Source: DASXHZ01 sp036488085 (GTDB taxonomy: Bacteria > Acidobacteriota > Thermoanaerobaculia > Gp7-AA8). From it: a DNA stretch of 64,000 bases. This document shows positions 7,766-15,675 of this stretch, one piece after another. The DNA lies in contig DASXHZ010000092.1 in NCBI GenBank assembly GCA_036488085.1, positions 29,736 through 93,735 on the forward strand, given 5' to 3'. Numbering within the stretch: the first letter of the stretch is position 1; the number at the start of each line of letters is the position of its first letter. The translations under genes were made by a program, and so were the position numbers. A model generated the notes under the pieces. It did no database searches and was not told the DNA's origin. It saw nothing but the letters and a program-made list of their open reading frames with translations.

Positions 7766-9463
7766 ATGCAGAATCGCCGTCTCGCACTCGCCCTCCTTCT
7801 GTTCGCGTTCATGGTTCCGGTGTTCGGTGCGCCTAAGAAAACCGAGAAGCCGTTCACGGTGGTCGAGGCATCGATCGCCGACATGCTGGCGGCGCTGAAG
7901 TCCGGACGGGTCACGTCGCATGAGCTCGTGCAACAGTACCTGACGCGCATCGCGACGTACGAGGACAAGCTGCACGCGATCATCACCGTCAATCCGAAGG
8001 CGCTGGAGGAAGCGGACGCGCTCGACCGGGAGCGCGCGGCCGGTCACATCCGTGGTCCGCTGCATGGCATCCCAATCGCGCTCAAGGACAACATCCAGAC
8101 CACGAACATGCCGACGACCGGCGGCGCGCTGGCGTTCGCGGGGCTGACGCCGCCGTACGAGGCGACGCTGACGAAGAACCTCCGCGACGGCGGCGCGATC
8201 ATCATCGCGAAGACGCAGATGACGGAGCTCGCGAACTGGGTGGCCGGCAATCCCTCGATGCCGAACAACTACAACTCGCTGAACGGCTACGGCTTCAATC
8301 CGTACGACCCGCGCCGCGATCCGCGCGAGGCGAGCGGCGACGGACGGGCGGTGCTCAACACGGGCGGGTCGAGCTCCGGCGCCGGCACTGCGGCGAGCTT
8401 CTGGGCCGCGAACGTCGGGACGGAGACCTCCGGGTCGATCCTCAGTCCATCGAACCAGAACATGCTCGCGGCGGTGAAGCCGACGGTCGGCCGTGTCAGC
8501 CGCTACGGCGTCATCCCGATCACGGCGGACCAGGACACGCCCGGCCCGATGGCGAAGTTCGTCTACGACGCCGCCACGCTCCTCGGCGTCCTCGAAAGCA
8601 ACAACCCCGACCCCAACGATCCGGCGACGAGCCGCTGCACGCCGCCGTCGAATCACGACTACACGCAGTTCCTGAAGAAGGACGGCCTCAAGGGCGCACG
8701 CATCGGCATTCCGCGCGCCGGCTTCTTCGACAAGATCCAGTTGCCCGGTAGGGAGAAGCCGGGCGGCGGCCTCAATCCCGAACAGGCGAAGGCGATGGCC
8801 GACGCGATCGCGGTGCTGAAAGAACAGGGCGCGGTGATCGTCGATCCGGCCGACATCCCCAGCGTCGTCGACAAGGACGCGAACAACAACTTCTTTCTCT
8901 GGGGCGTCTGCGGCGACATGGACGACGTGAAGGAGAAGAAGTGCTCGACGGTTCTCGCCTACGGCATGGAGCGCGACTTCAACAAGTGGCTCGCGTCGCT
9001 CGGCAAGGACGCGCCGGTGAAGTCGCTCACGGACCTCCGCGAGTGGAATCGGAAGCACGAGAAGATGGGGACGATCAAGTACGGGCAGTCGCTGCTCGAC
9101 ATCTCGGACGCCATGGATCAGGACCTCTTCCGCGCGCGTTACGAGGCCGACCGCGCGCGCGACATCCAGCTCGCCGCAACGCATGGTATCGACGAGGTGA
9201 TGAAGGCCGACAATCTCGACGCGCTGCTCTTCCCCGGACCGGGCGGAGCCGGCGTGGCCGCGCGGCCCGGCTATCCGACCGTGATCGTGCCGTATGCGAT
9301 GGTGCCGAATGCGCCGACGCCCGCGTTCCCCGAGGGGTTCAACGCGAAGCCGCAGCCGTTCGGCGTCAGCTTCAGCGGGATGGCGTGTAGCGAGCCGACA
9401 CTGCTGCGTCTCGCGTATGCGTTCGAGCAGGCGACGATGAAGAGGGTGGCGCCGCTGCCGTGA
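7766..9463 (+). CDS. Secreted amidase (amidase-signature family)
   Basis: A 565-aa amidase with signal peptide (MQNRRLALALLLFAFMVPVFGA). The Ser-cisSer-Lys triad is visible: Lys in PIALKDNIQT, cis-Ser in NTGGSSSGAGTAA, and nucleophile Ser in GTETSGSILSPS. The early helix HELVQQYLTRI and the GLKPTVGR-like stretch AAVKPTVGRVSRYG also fit. Length agrees with the Gly-rich-motif amidases acting on carboxylic amides, such as peptide amidases. The export signal means it probably works in the periplasm or outside, so it is not GatA. It appears monocistronic. Substrate not predictable. Confidence 0.93.
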   Translation: MQNRRLALALLLFAFMVPVFGAPKKTEKPFTVVEASIADMLAALKSGRVTSHELVQQYLTRIATYEDKLHAIITVNPKALEEADALDRERAAGHIRGPLHGIPIALKDNIQTTNMPTTGGALAFAGLTPPYEATLTKNLRDGGAIIIAKTQMTELANWVAGNPSMPNNYNSLNGYGFNPYDPRRDPREASGDGRAVLNTGGSSSGAGTAASFWAANVGTETSGSILSPSNQNMLAAVKPTVGRVSRYGVIPITADQDTPGPMAKFVYDAATLLGVLESNNPDPNDPATSRCTPPSNHDYTQFLKKDGLKGARIGIPRAGFFDKIQLPGREKPGGGLNPEQAKAMADAIAVLKEQGAVIVDPADIPSVVDKDANNNFFLWGVCGDMDDVKEKKCSTVLAYGMERDFNKWLASLGKDAPVKSLTDLREWNRKHEKMGTIKYGQSLLDISDAMDQDLFRARYEADRARDIQLAATHGIDEVMKADNLDALLFPGPGGAGVAARPGYPTVIVPYAMVPNAPTPAFPEGFNAKPQPFGVSFSGMACSEPTLLRLAYAFEQATMKRVAPLP

Positions 9464-9464
9464 G

Positions 9465-9517
9465 AGGTTACGAGGTTACGGAGTTGCGGGGTTTCGAAAC
9501 CGCATAACCTCGCAACC
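9465..9517. repeat. Short direct/inverted repeat (GAGGTTACG units)
   Basis: Units GAGGTTACG and AGGTTACGG on the left face ATAACCTCGCAACCT on the right. The stretch can fold into an imperfect hairpin between two convergent genes, so a bidirectional terminator role is possible. Its 7-9-base unit style resembles the arrays at 38.4 and 42.1 kb. Confidence 0.55.
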
Positions 9518-10167
9518 TAGTGTAAGAACACCGAGGTCGCTAGCCAGGCTTTGTCGGGGTAGTACGCGAAGACCGCGCTCCCGCCACGAATCGTGTCGAT
9601 GATCTTCTTCGAGACGAGGGATGAGACGGCGGGGCAGCCCCAGCTACGGCCGAGGCGGCCGAGGACTTTGACGGCTTCGTAGCTGACGTACTCGGCGCCG
9701 TGAAGGACGATGGCGCGGTCCCACGCCATGTCGTTGAAGCCTTCGTCCAGCCCTTTGAGACGCAGCGAGTAGCCGTTGTGGCCGCTGTACGTGTCGGCGG
9801 TGACGAAGAGGCCGAGGCTCGATTCGAGGCTGCCGGGGTCGTTCGAGAACGCCGTCGTGACGTCGTTGCCGCTGTTCTTGCCATGTGCGACGAGCTCGCG
9901 GAAGAGCAGCTTGCTCGACGCGAGGTCGAACACGAAGAGCCGCGGCTGCGAGGAGGGGATGGAGTAGTCGATGACCGTCAGGAGGTCGCGGCGGTGCACC
10001 AACCCCTGCTCTTCCGCCTTTTTCGCCGCGCCCATCGCGAGGCGAAGTACGTCGGCTTTCAGCCCCGGCGCCTGCCGGAGCAGCGGCGAAAGGTCCTCGG
10101 CGGCGCGCGCTTTGGCGGCCGCGACAAAAAGGACCACGAATGCGATGGACGTTGCCAGGTGCTTCAT
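9517..10167 (-). CDS. Murein L,D-transpeptidase catalytic-domain-like protein (YkuD_2 type)
   Basis: A 216-aa exported protein with signal peptide MKHLATSIAFVVLFVAAAKARA. The core has IDYSIPSSQPRLFVFDLASS, VAHGKNSG, the His motif VLHGAEYVS and the Cys motif SWGCPAVS, the pattern of the YkuD_2 branch of L,D-transpeptidases. All key residues are present. It is probably periplasmic and acts on peptidoglycan cross-links, although substrates of this branch are not well established. I chose the ATG at 10167 because the signal peptide begins there. It diverges from the lipoprotein gene at 10274, and the 107-base gap is notably AT-rich (around 10212-10230). Confidence 0.88.
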   Translation of the reverse strand: MKHLATSIAFVVLFVAAAKARAAEDLSPLLRQAPGLKADVLRLAMGAAKKAEEQGLVHRRDLLTVIDYSIPSSQPRLFVFDLASSKLLFRELVAHGKNSGNDVTTAFSNDPGSLESSLGLFVTADTYSGHNGYSLRLKGLDEGFNDMAWDRAIVLHGAEYVSYEAVKVLGRLGRSWGCPAVSSLVSKKIIDTIRGGSAVFAYYPDKAWLATSVFLH

Positions 10168-10273
10168 ACCGATGAGTTTGGACGACGGCTTGGACGGCCG
10201 ACGATGTTGGCAAAATAACATATTTCGTCTGGCAAGTCTTGTGAACTTTTGAGAGGGCGTGAGGGAACACGAG

Positions 10274-10948
10274 ATGATCAGACCAAAGGCTTCATTCGCT
10301 GTCATCGCGGCGGCGGCGCTTCTCCTGCTGGCTGGCTGCGCCACGGCGCCATACGGCTACCGGAACAACTATAGGTACGCCAACACGATTCACGGGACGG
10401 TGGACTACGTCGACGCGAACTCGCGCACGATCGCTCTCTACGACACGAACGGCTACGGCAGGACCGCGCGCCTCTTCTACGACCGCGACACGACCGTGTT
10501 CTGGCAGGGACGCAGTTATCAACCTGAAGCCCTGCAGCGCGGCGACCAGGTCGATGTGACGTTCCATCAGGCCGGCAACTCGCTCGTCGCCGAGTCGGCG
10601 ACCGTGACATACAACGCGAACAACAACGCGCCGGCGCCGTACCCGAACAACAACTACCCGAACCAGTACCCGAACCAGTACCCGAACCAGTACCCGAACC
10701 AGAGCAACAGTTCGCTCATCCGCGGGACGGTGCGATACATCGACACGAATTCGCGGACGATCCAGATCGACCAGAACGGGAGCGCCATGACGGTGTCGTA
10801 CGACAACGGAGTGCGGGTCGACGTCAACGGGCAGCTCTATCCGGTGACGAACCTCGAGCGCGGGGATCTTGTGGAAGTGCAGGCGCAGGGGGACGGCAAC
10901 GACCTCGTTGCGAGCCGGATCACGCTGATCCGGGACGTGCGGCGTTAG
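10274..10948 (+). CDS. Lipoprotein with two DUF5666-like domains and an NQYP repeat linker
   Basis: A 224-aa protein with a clear lipobox (LLLLAGCATAP, Cys near 21). Two similar beta domains, IHGTVDYVDANSRTIAL and IRGTVRYIDTNSRTIQI, each end with a RGDxVxV and DLVA/SLVA pattern. They are joined by a linker of perfect NQYP repeats, encoded by 12-bp units at about 10656-10701 that could slip in copy number. Start ATG 10274 has a purine-rich site upstream; a GTG at 10259 is less likely. Such proteins are probably tethered to the outer membrane. Function unknown. Confidence 0.82.
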   Translation: MIRPKASFAVIAAAALLLLAGCATAPYGYRNNYRYANTIHGTVDYVDANSRTIALYDTNGYGRTARLFYDRDTTVFWQGRSYQPEALQRGDQVDVTFHQAGNSLVAESATVTYNANNNAPAPYPNNNYPNQYPNQYPNQYPNQSNSSLIRGTVRYIDTNSRTIQIDQNGSAMTVSYDNGVRVDVNGQLYPVTNLERGDLVEVQAQGDGNDLVASRITLIRDVRR

Positions 10949-12003
10949 CGCGAAAATCGATACCGCAACTCCGCCATCACGCGATGCTCACCGCCGGCTT
11001 TGGTTGCCTCGAAGCCGGCGCGCAGTTTCGGCCGCGGGGTCCAGAAGAACGCGGCGGTCACGGCGTGCTGGTGAATGATGCCGCTCTGGAACGACTCGAC
11101 GCGGATAGTGGCGCGAGCGGTGTCGAAGCGGCGTGAGAGTAGGGCGTACGAGGCGCGGATGTCGGTTGGAAAGGCGGTACCGAAGAAGATGACCGACGTC
11201 TTTCCCCAGCCGCTTTCCCCGGCGAGCGTCCAGTCGTTGAGCGTGTAATCCGCCCCGGCGATGTAGAACCGGGTTTCCCAATCGAGCAGGTCGCCGTGCT
11301 CCATCGCGTCCGAGCGATTGTCGACGTCCGTGAGCTGAATCGTCGCGTGATCGTTGTTCCACCGCCCGCGCGCCGACCAGCCGACGCGTGAGTCGTTCTC
11401 CGCGGAGACCGAGCTGAAATACCCTTCATCGACCGGCAGATGTTCGCCGAGCGTCGTCCATTGATCGCGGATCGCCCATCCGCGCGCGGCGGTGATGGCG
11501 CCGAACGTGTCGTTGCCGCGGAAGACGGTGGCGCCGCCGAGAAAGTTGTTCCACTTGTACGACGCATCGACGCCGATCGGGCGGAGCTCTTCGCCCATCC
11601 AACTATTCAGCGCCGACGGCGTGATCGAGTACGGCGTCTCCCACAGCTCGTCGATATTCTCGCGCGAAGTCGGCAGGAAGAACGCGCCTTCTGCGAAGCG
11701 GAACCCGTGGGACTTCTGTTCGAGGTATGCCTCCACGACGCCGGCGTGGCCGCGCTTCGCGCCGTCATCTTCGCTGCGCGCAAGCAGGTGGAGGTGGGCG
11801 CGGAAGAAGACGGACGGCCGCCAGTCGATCCCGAGCTGTGCCTGCGCCGAAACGGAGTCGCTACGAAGCGGCAAATCATCGGGGGCCGACGTGCCACGAA
11901 GGAGCGCGAACCCACTCCATTGAATTGTGTCGGCAGCACGGAGTTCGAGCGGCGCGAGTGCCACCAGGAGGACCAAGGTGGCCGGCAAAAATCTGCGCGC
12001 CAT
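10945..12003 (-). CDS. Predicted outer-membrane beta-barrel protein
   Basis: A 352-aa protein with signal peptide (MARRFLPATLVLLVALAPLELRA) and many alternating-hydrophobicity strands (IQWSGFALLRG, VFFRAHLHLLAR, WETRFYIAGADYTL, ATIRVESFQSG). It ends in RVMAELRYRFSR, close to the aromatic-terminal barrel signature. I do not recognise a named family, but porin-like barrels of this kind often sit next to cupredoxin and GGDEF genes, here in divergent orientation. Its stop overlaps the convergent lipoprotein stop. Confidence 0.75.
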   Translation of the reverse strand: MARRFLPATLVLLVALAPLELRAADTIQWSGFALLRGTSAPDDLPLRSDSVSAQAQLGIDWRPSVFFRAHLHLLARSEDDGAKRGHAGVVEAYLEQKSHGFRFAEGAFFLPTSRENIDELWETPYSITPSALNSWMGEELRPIGVDASYKWNNFLGGATVFRGNDTFGAITAARGWAIRDQWTTLGEHLPVDEGYFSSVSAENDSRVGWSARGRWNNDHATIQLTDVDNRSDAMEHGDLLDWETRFYIAGADYTLNDWTLAGESGWGKTSVIFFGTAFPTDIRASYALLSRRFDTARATIRVESFQSGIIHQHAVTAAFFWTPRPKLRAGFEATKAGGEHRVMAELRYRFSR

Positions 12004-12044
12004 CGGCAGAATGATCGCATACGCTGCTCGCGTTTGAATTTCTC

Positions 12045-12632
12045 ATGCGCCTGATCGCCGCCGTACTCGCCGTTGCCGTCTCCGCGCCTCTAGCAGCCGC
12101 CACGATCGAAGCGCACATCACCGATCCTCGCGGCAACGCCATCCGCGACGCGGTCGTCTACGCGATTCCCGACGGCCGGACGCTCCCGCTCGCGAAGAAG
12201 ACGGCGATCATGGACCAGAAAAACCGCATGTTCATCCCGCACGTACTTCCGATCCAGGTCGGAACCTCGGTGCGATTTCCCAACAGCGACGACATCCGCC
12301 ATCAGGTCTACTCGTTCTCGCCCGCGAAGACGTTCCAGCTTCCGCTCTACGCCGGCACGCCGGCGAAGCCGCTGGTCTTCGACAAGGGTGGCGTCGTGGT
12401 CCTCGGCTGCAACATTCACGACCAGATGAGCGCCTACATCCTCGTCGTCGACACGCCGTACTTCGACAAGACGGCCGCGGGGGGGCGAGCGTCCCTCGTC
12501 GACATGGAGCCGGGACGCTACACGCTTCACGTCTGGTATCCCGACATGCGCACGGAGCCGCCGCCGCAGAAGGTCACGTTGAAGGGCGACGAACGGACGA
12601 CCGTCTCGTTTGTCGGGCATGGCCGTTCGTAG
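12045..12632 (+). CDS. Plastocyanin-like (methylamine-utilisation-type) copper protein
   Basis: A 195-aa exported protein (signal MRLIAAVLAVAVSAPLAAA). An N-terminal Ig-like carboxypeptidase-regulatory fold is followed by a cupredoxin core with type-1 copper ligands: His in SDDIRHQVYSF and Cys-His in VLGCNIHDQMSAYI with the downstream Met. Homologues are often called methylamine utilisation proteins but commonly lie beside GGDEF/EAL genes without methylamine genes, as here. Its 3' end overlaps the next gene by 14 bases. A periplasmic copper- or redox-linked input to that enzyme is a reasonable inference only. Confidence 0.85.
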   Translation: MRLIAAVLAVAVSAPLAAATIEAHITDPRGNAIRDAVVYAIPDGRTLPLAKKTAIMDQKNRMFIPHVLPIQVGTSVRFPNSDDIRHQVYSFSPAKTFQLPLYAGTPAKPLVFDKGGVVVLGCNIHDQMSAYILVVDTPYFDKTAAGGRASLVDMEPGRYTLHVWYPDMRTEPPPQKVTLKGDERTTVSFVGHGRS

Positions 12633-14877
12633 CTTCCAGGCCCGACTCCTTTACCTCCTCATCGCCATCCTGGTGCTGCTCGACGCGGGCACGCTGATCT
12701 CGGTCTACTACGCCGGCCAGCAGACGTTACGCTGCACCGTCGCCAACGAGCTCCTCCTCGGGTCGCGCGTGCTCAATCGCATCCTCGACACGCGCGCACA
12801 GCAGCTCTCCGACTCACTGCGCGTTCTGGCGCTCGACTTCGCATTTCGCGAGGCGATCGCGTCGGCCGATGTCCCGACCATCACCTCGGTCCTCGCGAAT
12901 CACGGTTCACGCATCGCGGCCGACGCGGTCGTGCTCGTGAACCTCGACGGCACCGTCATCGCCGATACGCTCGGCGGACGGCTGTCGAAGAAGCCGTTTC
13001 CGTTCGCGGCGATGCTGCGGACCGCGCAGGATCGGGGTGAGGCGTCGGCGACGGTCTCGTTCGCGAACCGGCCGTACCAATTCGCAATCGTTCCCGTTCT
13101 CGCGCCGCGGCCGATCGCGTGGGTCTGCGCGGGGTTCGAGATCGACAACCGCGTGCTGACGGACGTTCAGCGGCTCACGAATCTCGAGATCTCGATCTGG
13201 AGCAGCGGCGGCGGCTCGCAGCTCGCGCCCGATGATTCTCGTTACGCCACGCTCCTGCAAGCGCTGCCGACCGGCGACGGCTCGCGTGTCAACGCGCTCC
13301 TGGCGCGGAATCTCGAAGAGGCGCAGATACCGTTCCGCAATCTCGAGCTGCAGATCTTCGCGCTGTCGACGATCGTTCTCATCGTCGCCGTTTTCGCTGC
13401 CGTGGTCTTCGCGCGCAGCGTCAGCCAGCCGCTCCGTGTCCTCGCCGAAGGCGCCGGACGCGTCGAGCGCGGCGACTACGTCACGCCGATCGTCGTGCAG
13501 CAGGAGGACGAGATCGGCAGCCTCGCGACGGCCTTCAACCAGATGCAGTCGGCGATCGCGACGCGCGAGGACGAGATCCGCTTTCAGGCGACGCACGACG
13601 CGCTCACCGGTCTCCCGAACCGGACGCTGTTCCTCGATCGCCTCTCGTACGCGATCGCCGGGGCGAAGCGCAACGGTCCCTCTGTCGGCATCATCATGAT
13701 GGACGTCGATCGCTTCAAGGAGATCAACGACACGCTCGGGCACCAGGTCGGCGATCAGCTTCTGATCGAGATTGGCCGCCGCCTGGAGCACACGCTCCGG
13801 CAAAGCGACACGGTGGCGCGCCTCGGCGGCGACGAGTTCGCCGTCATGTTCATGGCGCCGACGTTCCGGCACGCCGAGGAGGTGGCGGCGAGGCTGGAAG
13901 GGGCATTCGACTTGCCGATCGTTCTCGGCGACGTCTCGGTCGACGTCAACGCGAGCCTCGGAATCGCGCTCTATCCGGCGCATGCGGACGACGCCGGGAC
14001 GCTGATGCGCCACGCCGACATCGCAATGTACGACGCGAAACGCGAGCACAGCGGCGTCGCGGTCTACGAGCCGGGACGCGACGAGCACACGCTGCGGCGG
14101 CTGTCGCTGATCATGGATCTGCGGCAGGCGATCGCACGCGACGAGCTGGAGTTGTACTTCCAGCCGAAGGCGGACGTTCGCAGTGAACGTGTGGGTCACG
14201 CGGAAGCGCTCGTCCGCTGGAACCATCCGCAGCACGGTGTGATGCGGCCGGATGAGTTCATCCCGCTCGCGGAGCAGTCGGGGAAGATCAGCCTGATCAC
14301 GAAGTGGGTGATCCGGAAGGCGATCGCGCAGTGCGCGGCTTGGCGACGCGAGGGACTCGATCTGGCGATCGCGGTGAATCTTTCCGCGCTCGATCTGTTC
14401 GACTCGGAGCTGCCGACGTTCATCAGCGGTTTGCTCTCGGATGCCGGGCTGCCGCCGGCGAGCATCGTTCTCGAGATCACGGAGAGCGCGGTCATGAAGG
14501 ACGCGGCGTTCGCGCAGAAGGTGCTTGCGGATCTGAAGCGGCGCGGCGTCTGCCTTGCGATCGACGATTTCGGGACGGGATACTCTTCACTCGCGCACCT
14601 CAAACGCCTGCCGGTGGACGAGCTGAAGATTGACAAGTCTTTCGTGCTCAACCTCACCGAGGCGGCGACCGACGATCTCGTGATCGTGCGTTCGACGATC
14701 GAGCTCGGTCACAACATGGGCCTCATCGTGATCGCCGAGGGGGTCGAGACCGCCGAGTCATGGCAGATCCTCAAACGCCTCGGCTGCGACATGGCGCAGG
14801 GCTATTTCATGACCAAACCGCTCCCGGCGGACGCGTTCAAGGCGTGGCTGCGGGCGTCGCGGTGGGCGGCTGGGTAA
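12619..14877 (+). CDS. Membrane GGDEF-EAL cyclic-di-GMP enzyme with HAMP
   Basis: A 752-aa signalling protein: TM helix near 10-32, a periplasmic sensor of about 210 residues (CACHE/CHASE-like, with VVLVNLDGTVIADTLGG), second TM (IFALSTIVLIVAVFAAVVFA), HAMP (SQPLRVLAEGAGRVERGDY), GGDEF domain with intact GGDEF at about 404-408, and an EAL domain with EALVRW near 529 and DDFGTGYSSLAHLKRLPVDE. Both active motifs are present, so it could make and degrade c-di-GMP. ATG at 12619 lies inside the end of the copper-protein gene, suggesting translational coupling and a shared role. Confidence 0.95.
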   Translation: MAVRSFQARLLYLLIAILVLLDAGTLISVYYAGQQTLRCTVANELLLGSRVLNRILDTRAQQLSDSLRVLALDFAFREAIASADVPTITSVLANHGSRIAADAVVLVNLDGTVIADTLGGRLSKKPFPFAAMLRTAQDRGEASATVSFANRPYQFAIVPVLAPRPIAWVCAGFEIDNRVLTDVQRLTNLEISIWSSGGGSQLAPDDSRYATLLQALPTGDGSRVNALLARNLEEAQIPFRNLELQIFALSTIVLIVAVFAAVVFARSVSQPLRVLAEGAGRVERGDYVTPIVVQQEDEIGSLATAFNQMQSAIATREDEIRFQATHDALTGLPNRTLFLDRLSYAIAGAKRNGPSVGIIMMDVDRFKEINDTLGHQVGDQLLIEIGRRLEHTLRQSDTVARLGGDEFAVMFMAPTFRHAEEVAARLEGAFDLPIVLGDVSVDVNASLGIALYPAHADDAGTLMRHADIAMYDAKREHSGVAVYEPGRDEHTLRRLSLIMDLRQAIARDELELYFQPKADVRSERVGHAEALVRWNHPQHGVMRPDEFIPLAEQSGKISLITKWVIRKAIAQCAAWRREGLDLAIAVNLSALDLFDSELPTFISGLLSDAGLPPASIVLEITESAVMKDAAFAQKVLADLKRRGVCLAIDDFGTGYSSLAHLKRLPVDELKIDKSFVLNLTEAATDDLVIVRSTIELGHNMGLIVIAEGVETAESWQILKRLGCDMAQGYFMTKPLPADAFKAWLRASRWAAG

Positions 14878-14980
14878 TCGGTTCTCAGTGGAGCGCCGGC
14901 GGCCTCGGCGGCGTAGCCGCGTGAGGGGCGTGGCGCTCGCGATGAGCGTGTTGCCGCAGCGCGGCTACACTGAGAACCGT

Positions 14981-15286
14981 GGCATCCGGCAAAAGCCCGC
15001 GGCATCCGGCAAGAGCCCGTGGTATCCGGCAAAAGCCCGCGGCATCCGGCAAAAGCCCGTGGCATCCGGCAAAAGCCCCTGGCAGTCGGCGAAAAGCCCG
15101 TGGCATCCGGCAAAAGCCCGTGGCAGTCGGCGAAAAGCCCGTGGCAGTCGGCCAAAAGCCCGTGGCATCCGGCGAAAGCCCGTGGCAGTCCGCCAAGAGC
15201 CCGTGGCATCTGGCAAATGCCCGTGGCAGTTGGCCAAAAGCCCGTGGCATCCGGCAAATGCCCGTGGCAGTCGGCTAACTGCCCGC
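14981..15286. repeat. 15-unit tandem array of 20- and 21-bp repeats
   Basis: Fifteen units sit head to tail with no spacers: nine 20-bp units close to GGCATCCGGCAAAAGCCCGT and six 21-bp units that begin GGCAGTCGGC and end AAAAGCCCGT. The lengths add up exactly to 306 bases. Units 1-5 are nearly identical. From unit 6 the two types are interleaved, and they grow more degenerate towards speD. The array has no stop codon in several frames, giving long ORFs on both strands, but the 20/21-base period shifts the frame each unit, so it is not a repeat protein. It ends three bases before a TAAACT hexamer upstream of speD. The flanks (14878-14980) hold no gene I can see. Confidence 0.95.
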
Positions 15287-15288
15287 GT

Positions 15289-15294
15289 TAAACT
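15289..15294 (+). promoter_or_regulatory. Putative -10 element (TAAACT) for speD
   Basis: TAAACT begins three bases after the tandem array and 15 bases before the speD ATG. The expected transcript start (about 15301) would leave a leader of about nine bases and no clear Shine-Dalgarno. The array then occupies the -35 position and beyond. Confidence 0.4.
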
Positions 15295-15309
15295 GGCAAC
15301 CTCAAGCAA

Positions 15310-15675
15310 ATGAGCGTCGGTTCTGAGTGGCTGGTGGACGCGGGGGGGTGTGATCCCGAGGCGTTGACGAGCGTTGGCGTTCTGCGCGAGCTGTTCGGGC
15401 GCGTCATCCGCGAGCTCGACCTCCATCCGCTGCACGAGCCGCAGTTCCATGTCTTTCCGGAGCCGGGCGGGATCACTGGGTTCGTGATGCTGTCGGAGTC
15501 GCATCTCGCCTGCCATACCTACCCCGAGTTCGGGACGATTACGCTGAATCTCTATTGCTGCCGCCCGCGCCCTGACTGGCCGTGGCGCGAGCAGCTCGCG
15601 GAGATCCTCGGCGCGACTTCGGTGACGGTCCGCGAATTCGAGCGCGCGACGGAAGAGGTGCTCGCATGGCAGTAG
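15310..15675 (+). CDS. speD: S-adenosylmethionine decarboxylase, short prokaryotic type
   Basis: A 121-aa pyruvoyl-dependent AdoMet decarboxylase. The signature LSESHLACHTYPEFGTITLN holds the self-cleavage site between Glu63 and Ser64 (Ser becomes the pyruvoyl group), catalytic His69 and Cys83/84. The enzyme makes decarboxylated AdoMet, the aminopropyl donor for spermidine-type polyamines. Length fits the class 1B family. It leads a run of cotranscribed genes, overlapping the DUF4178 gene by 10 bases. Three genes on lies a spermidine-synthase-like enzyme that could use its product. The upstream tandem array may influence its expression. Confidence 0.93.
   Translation: MSVGSEWLVDAGGCDPEALTSVGVLRELFGRVIRELDLHPLHEPQFHVFPEPGGITGFVMLSESHLACHTYPEFGTITLNLYCCRPRPDWPWREQLAEILGATSVTVREFERATEEVLAWQ

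Noticed and set aside
14981..15286. CRISPR array
   Set aside because: Units are head to tail with no unique spacers, and no cas genes are near.
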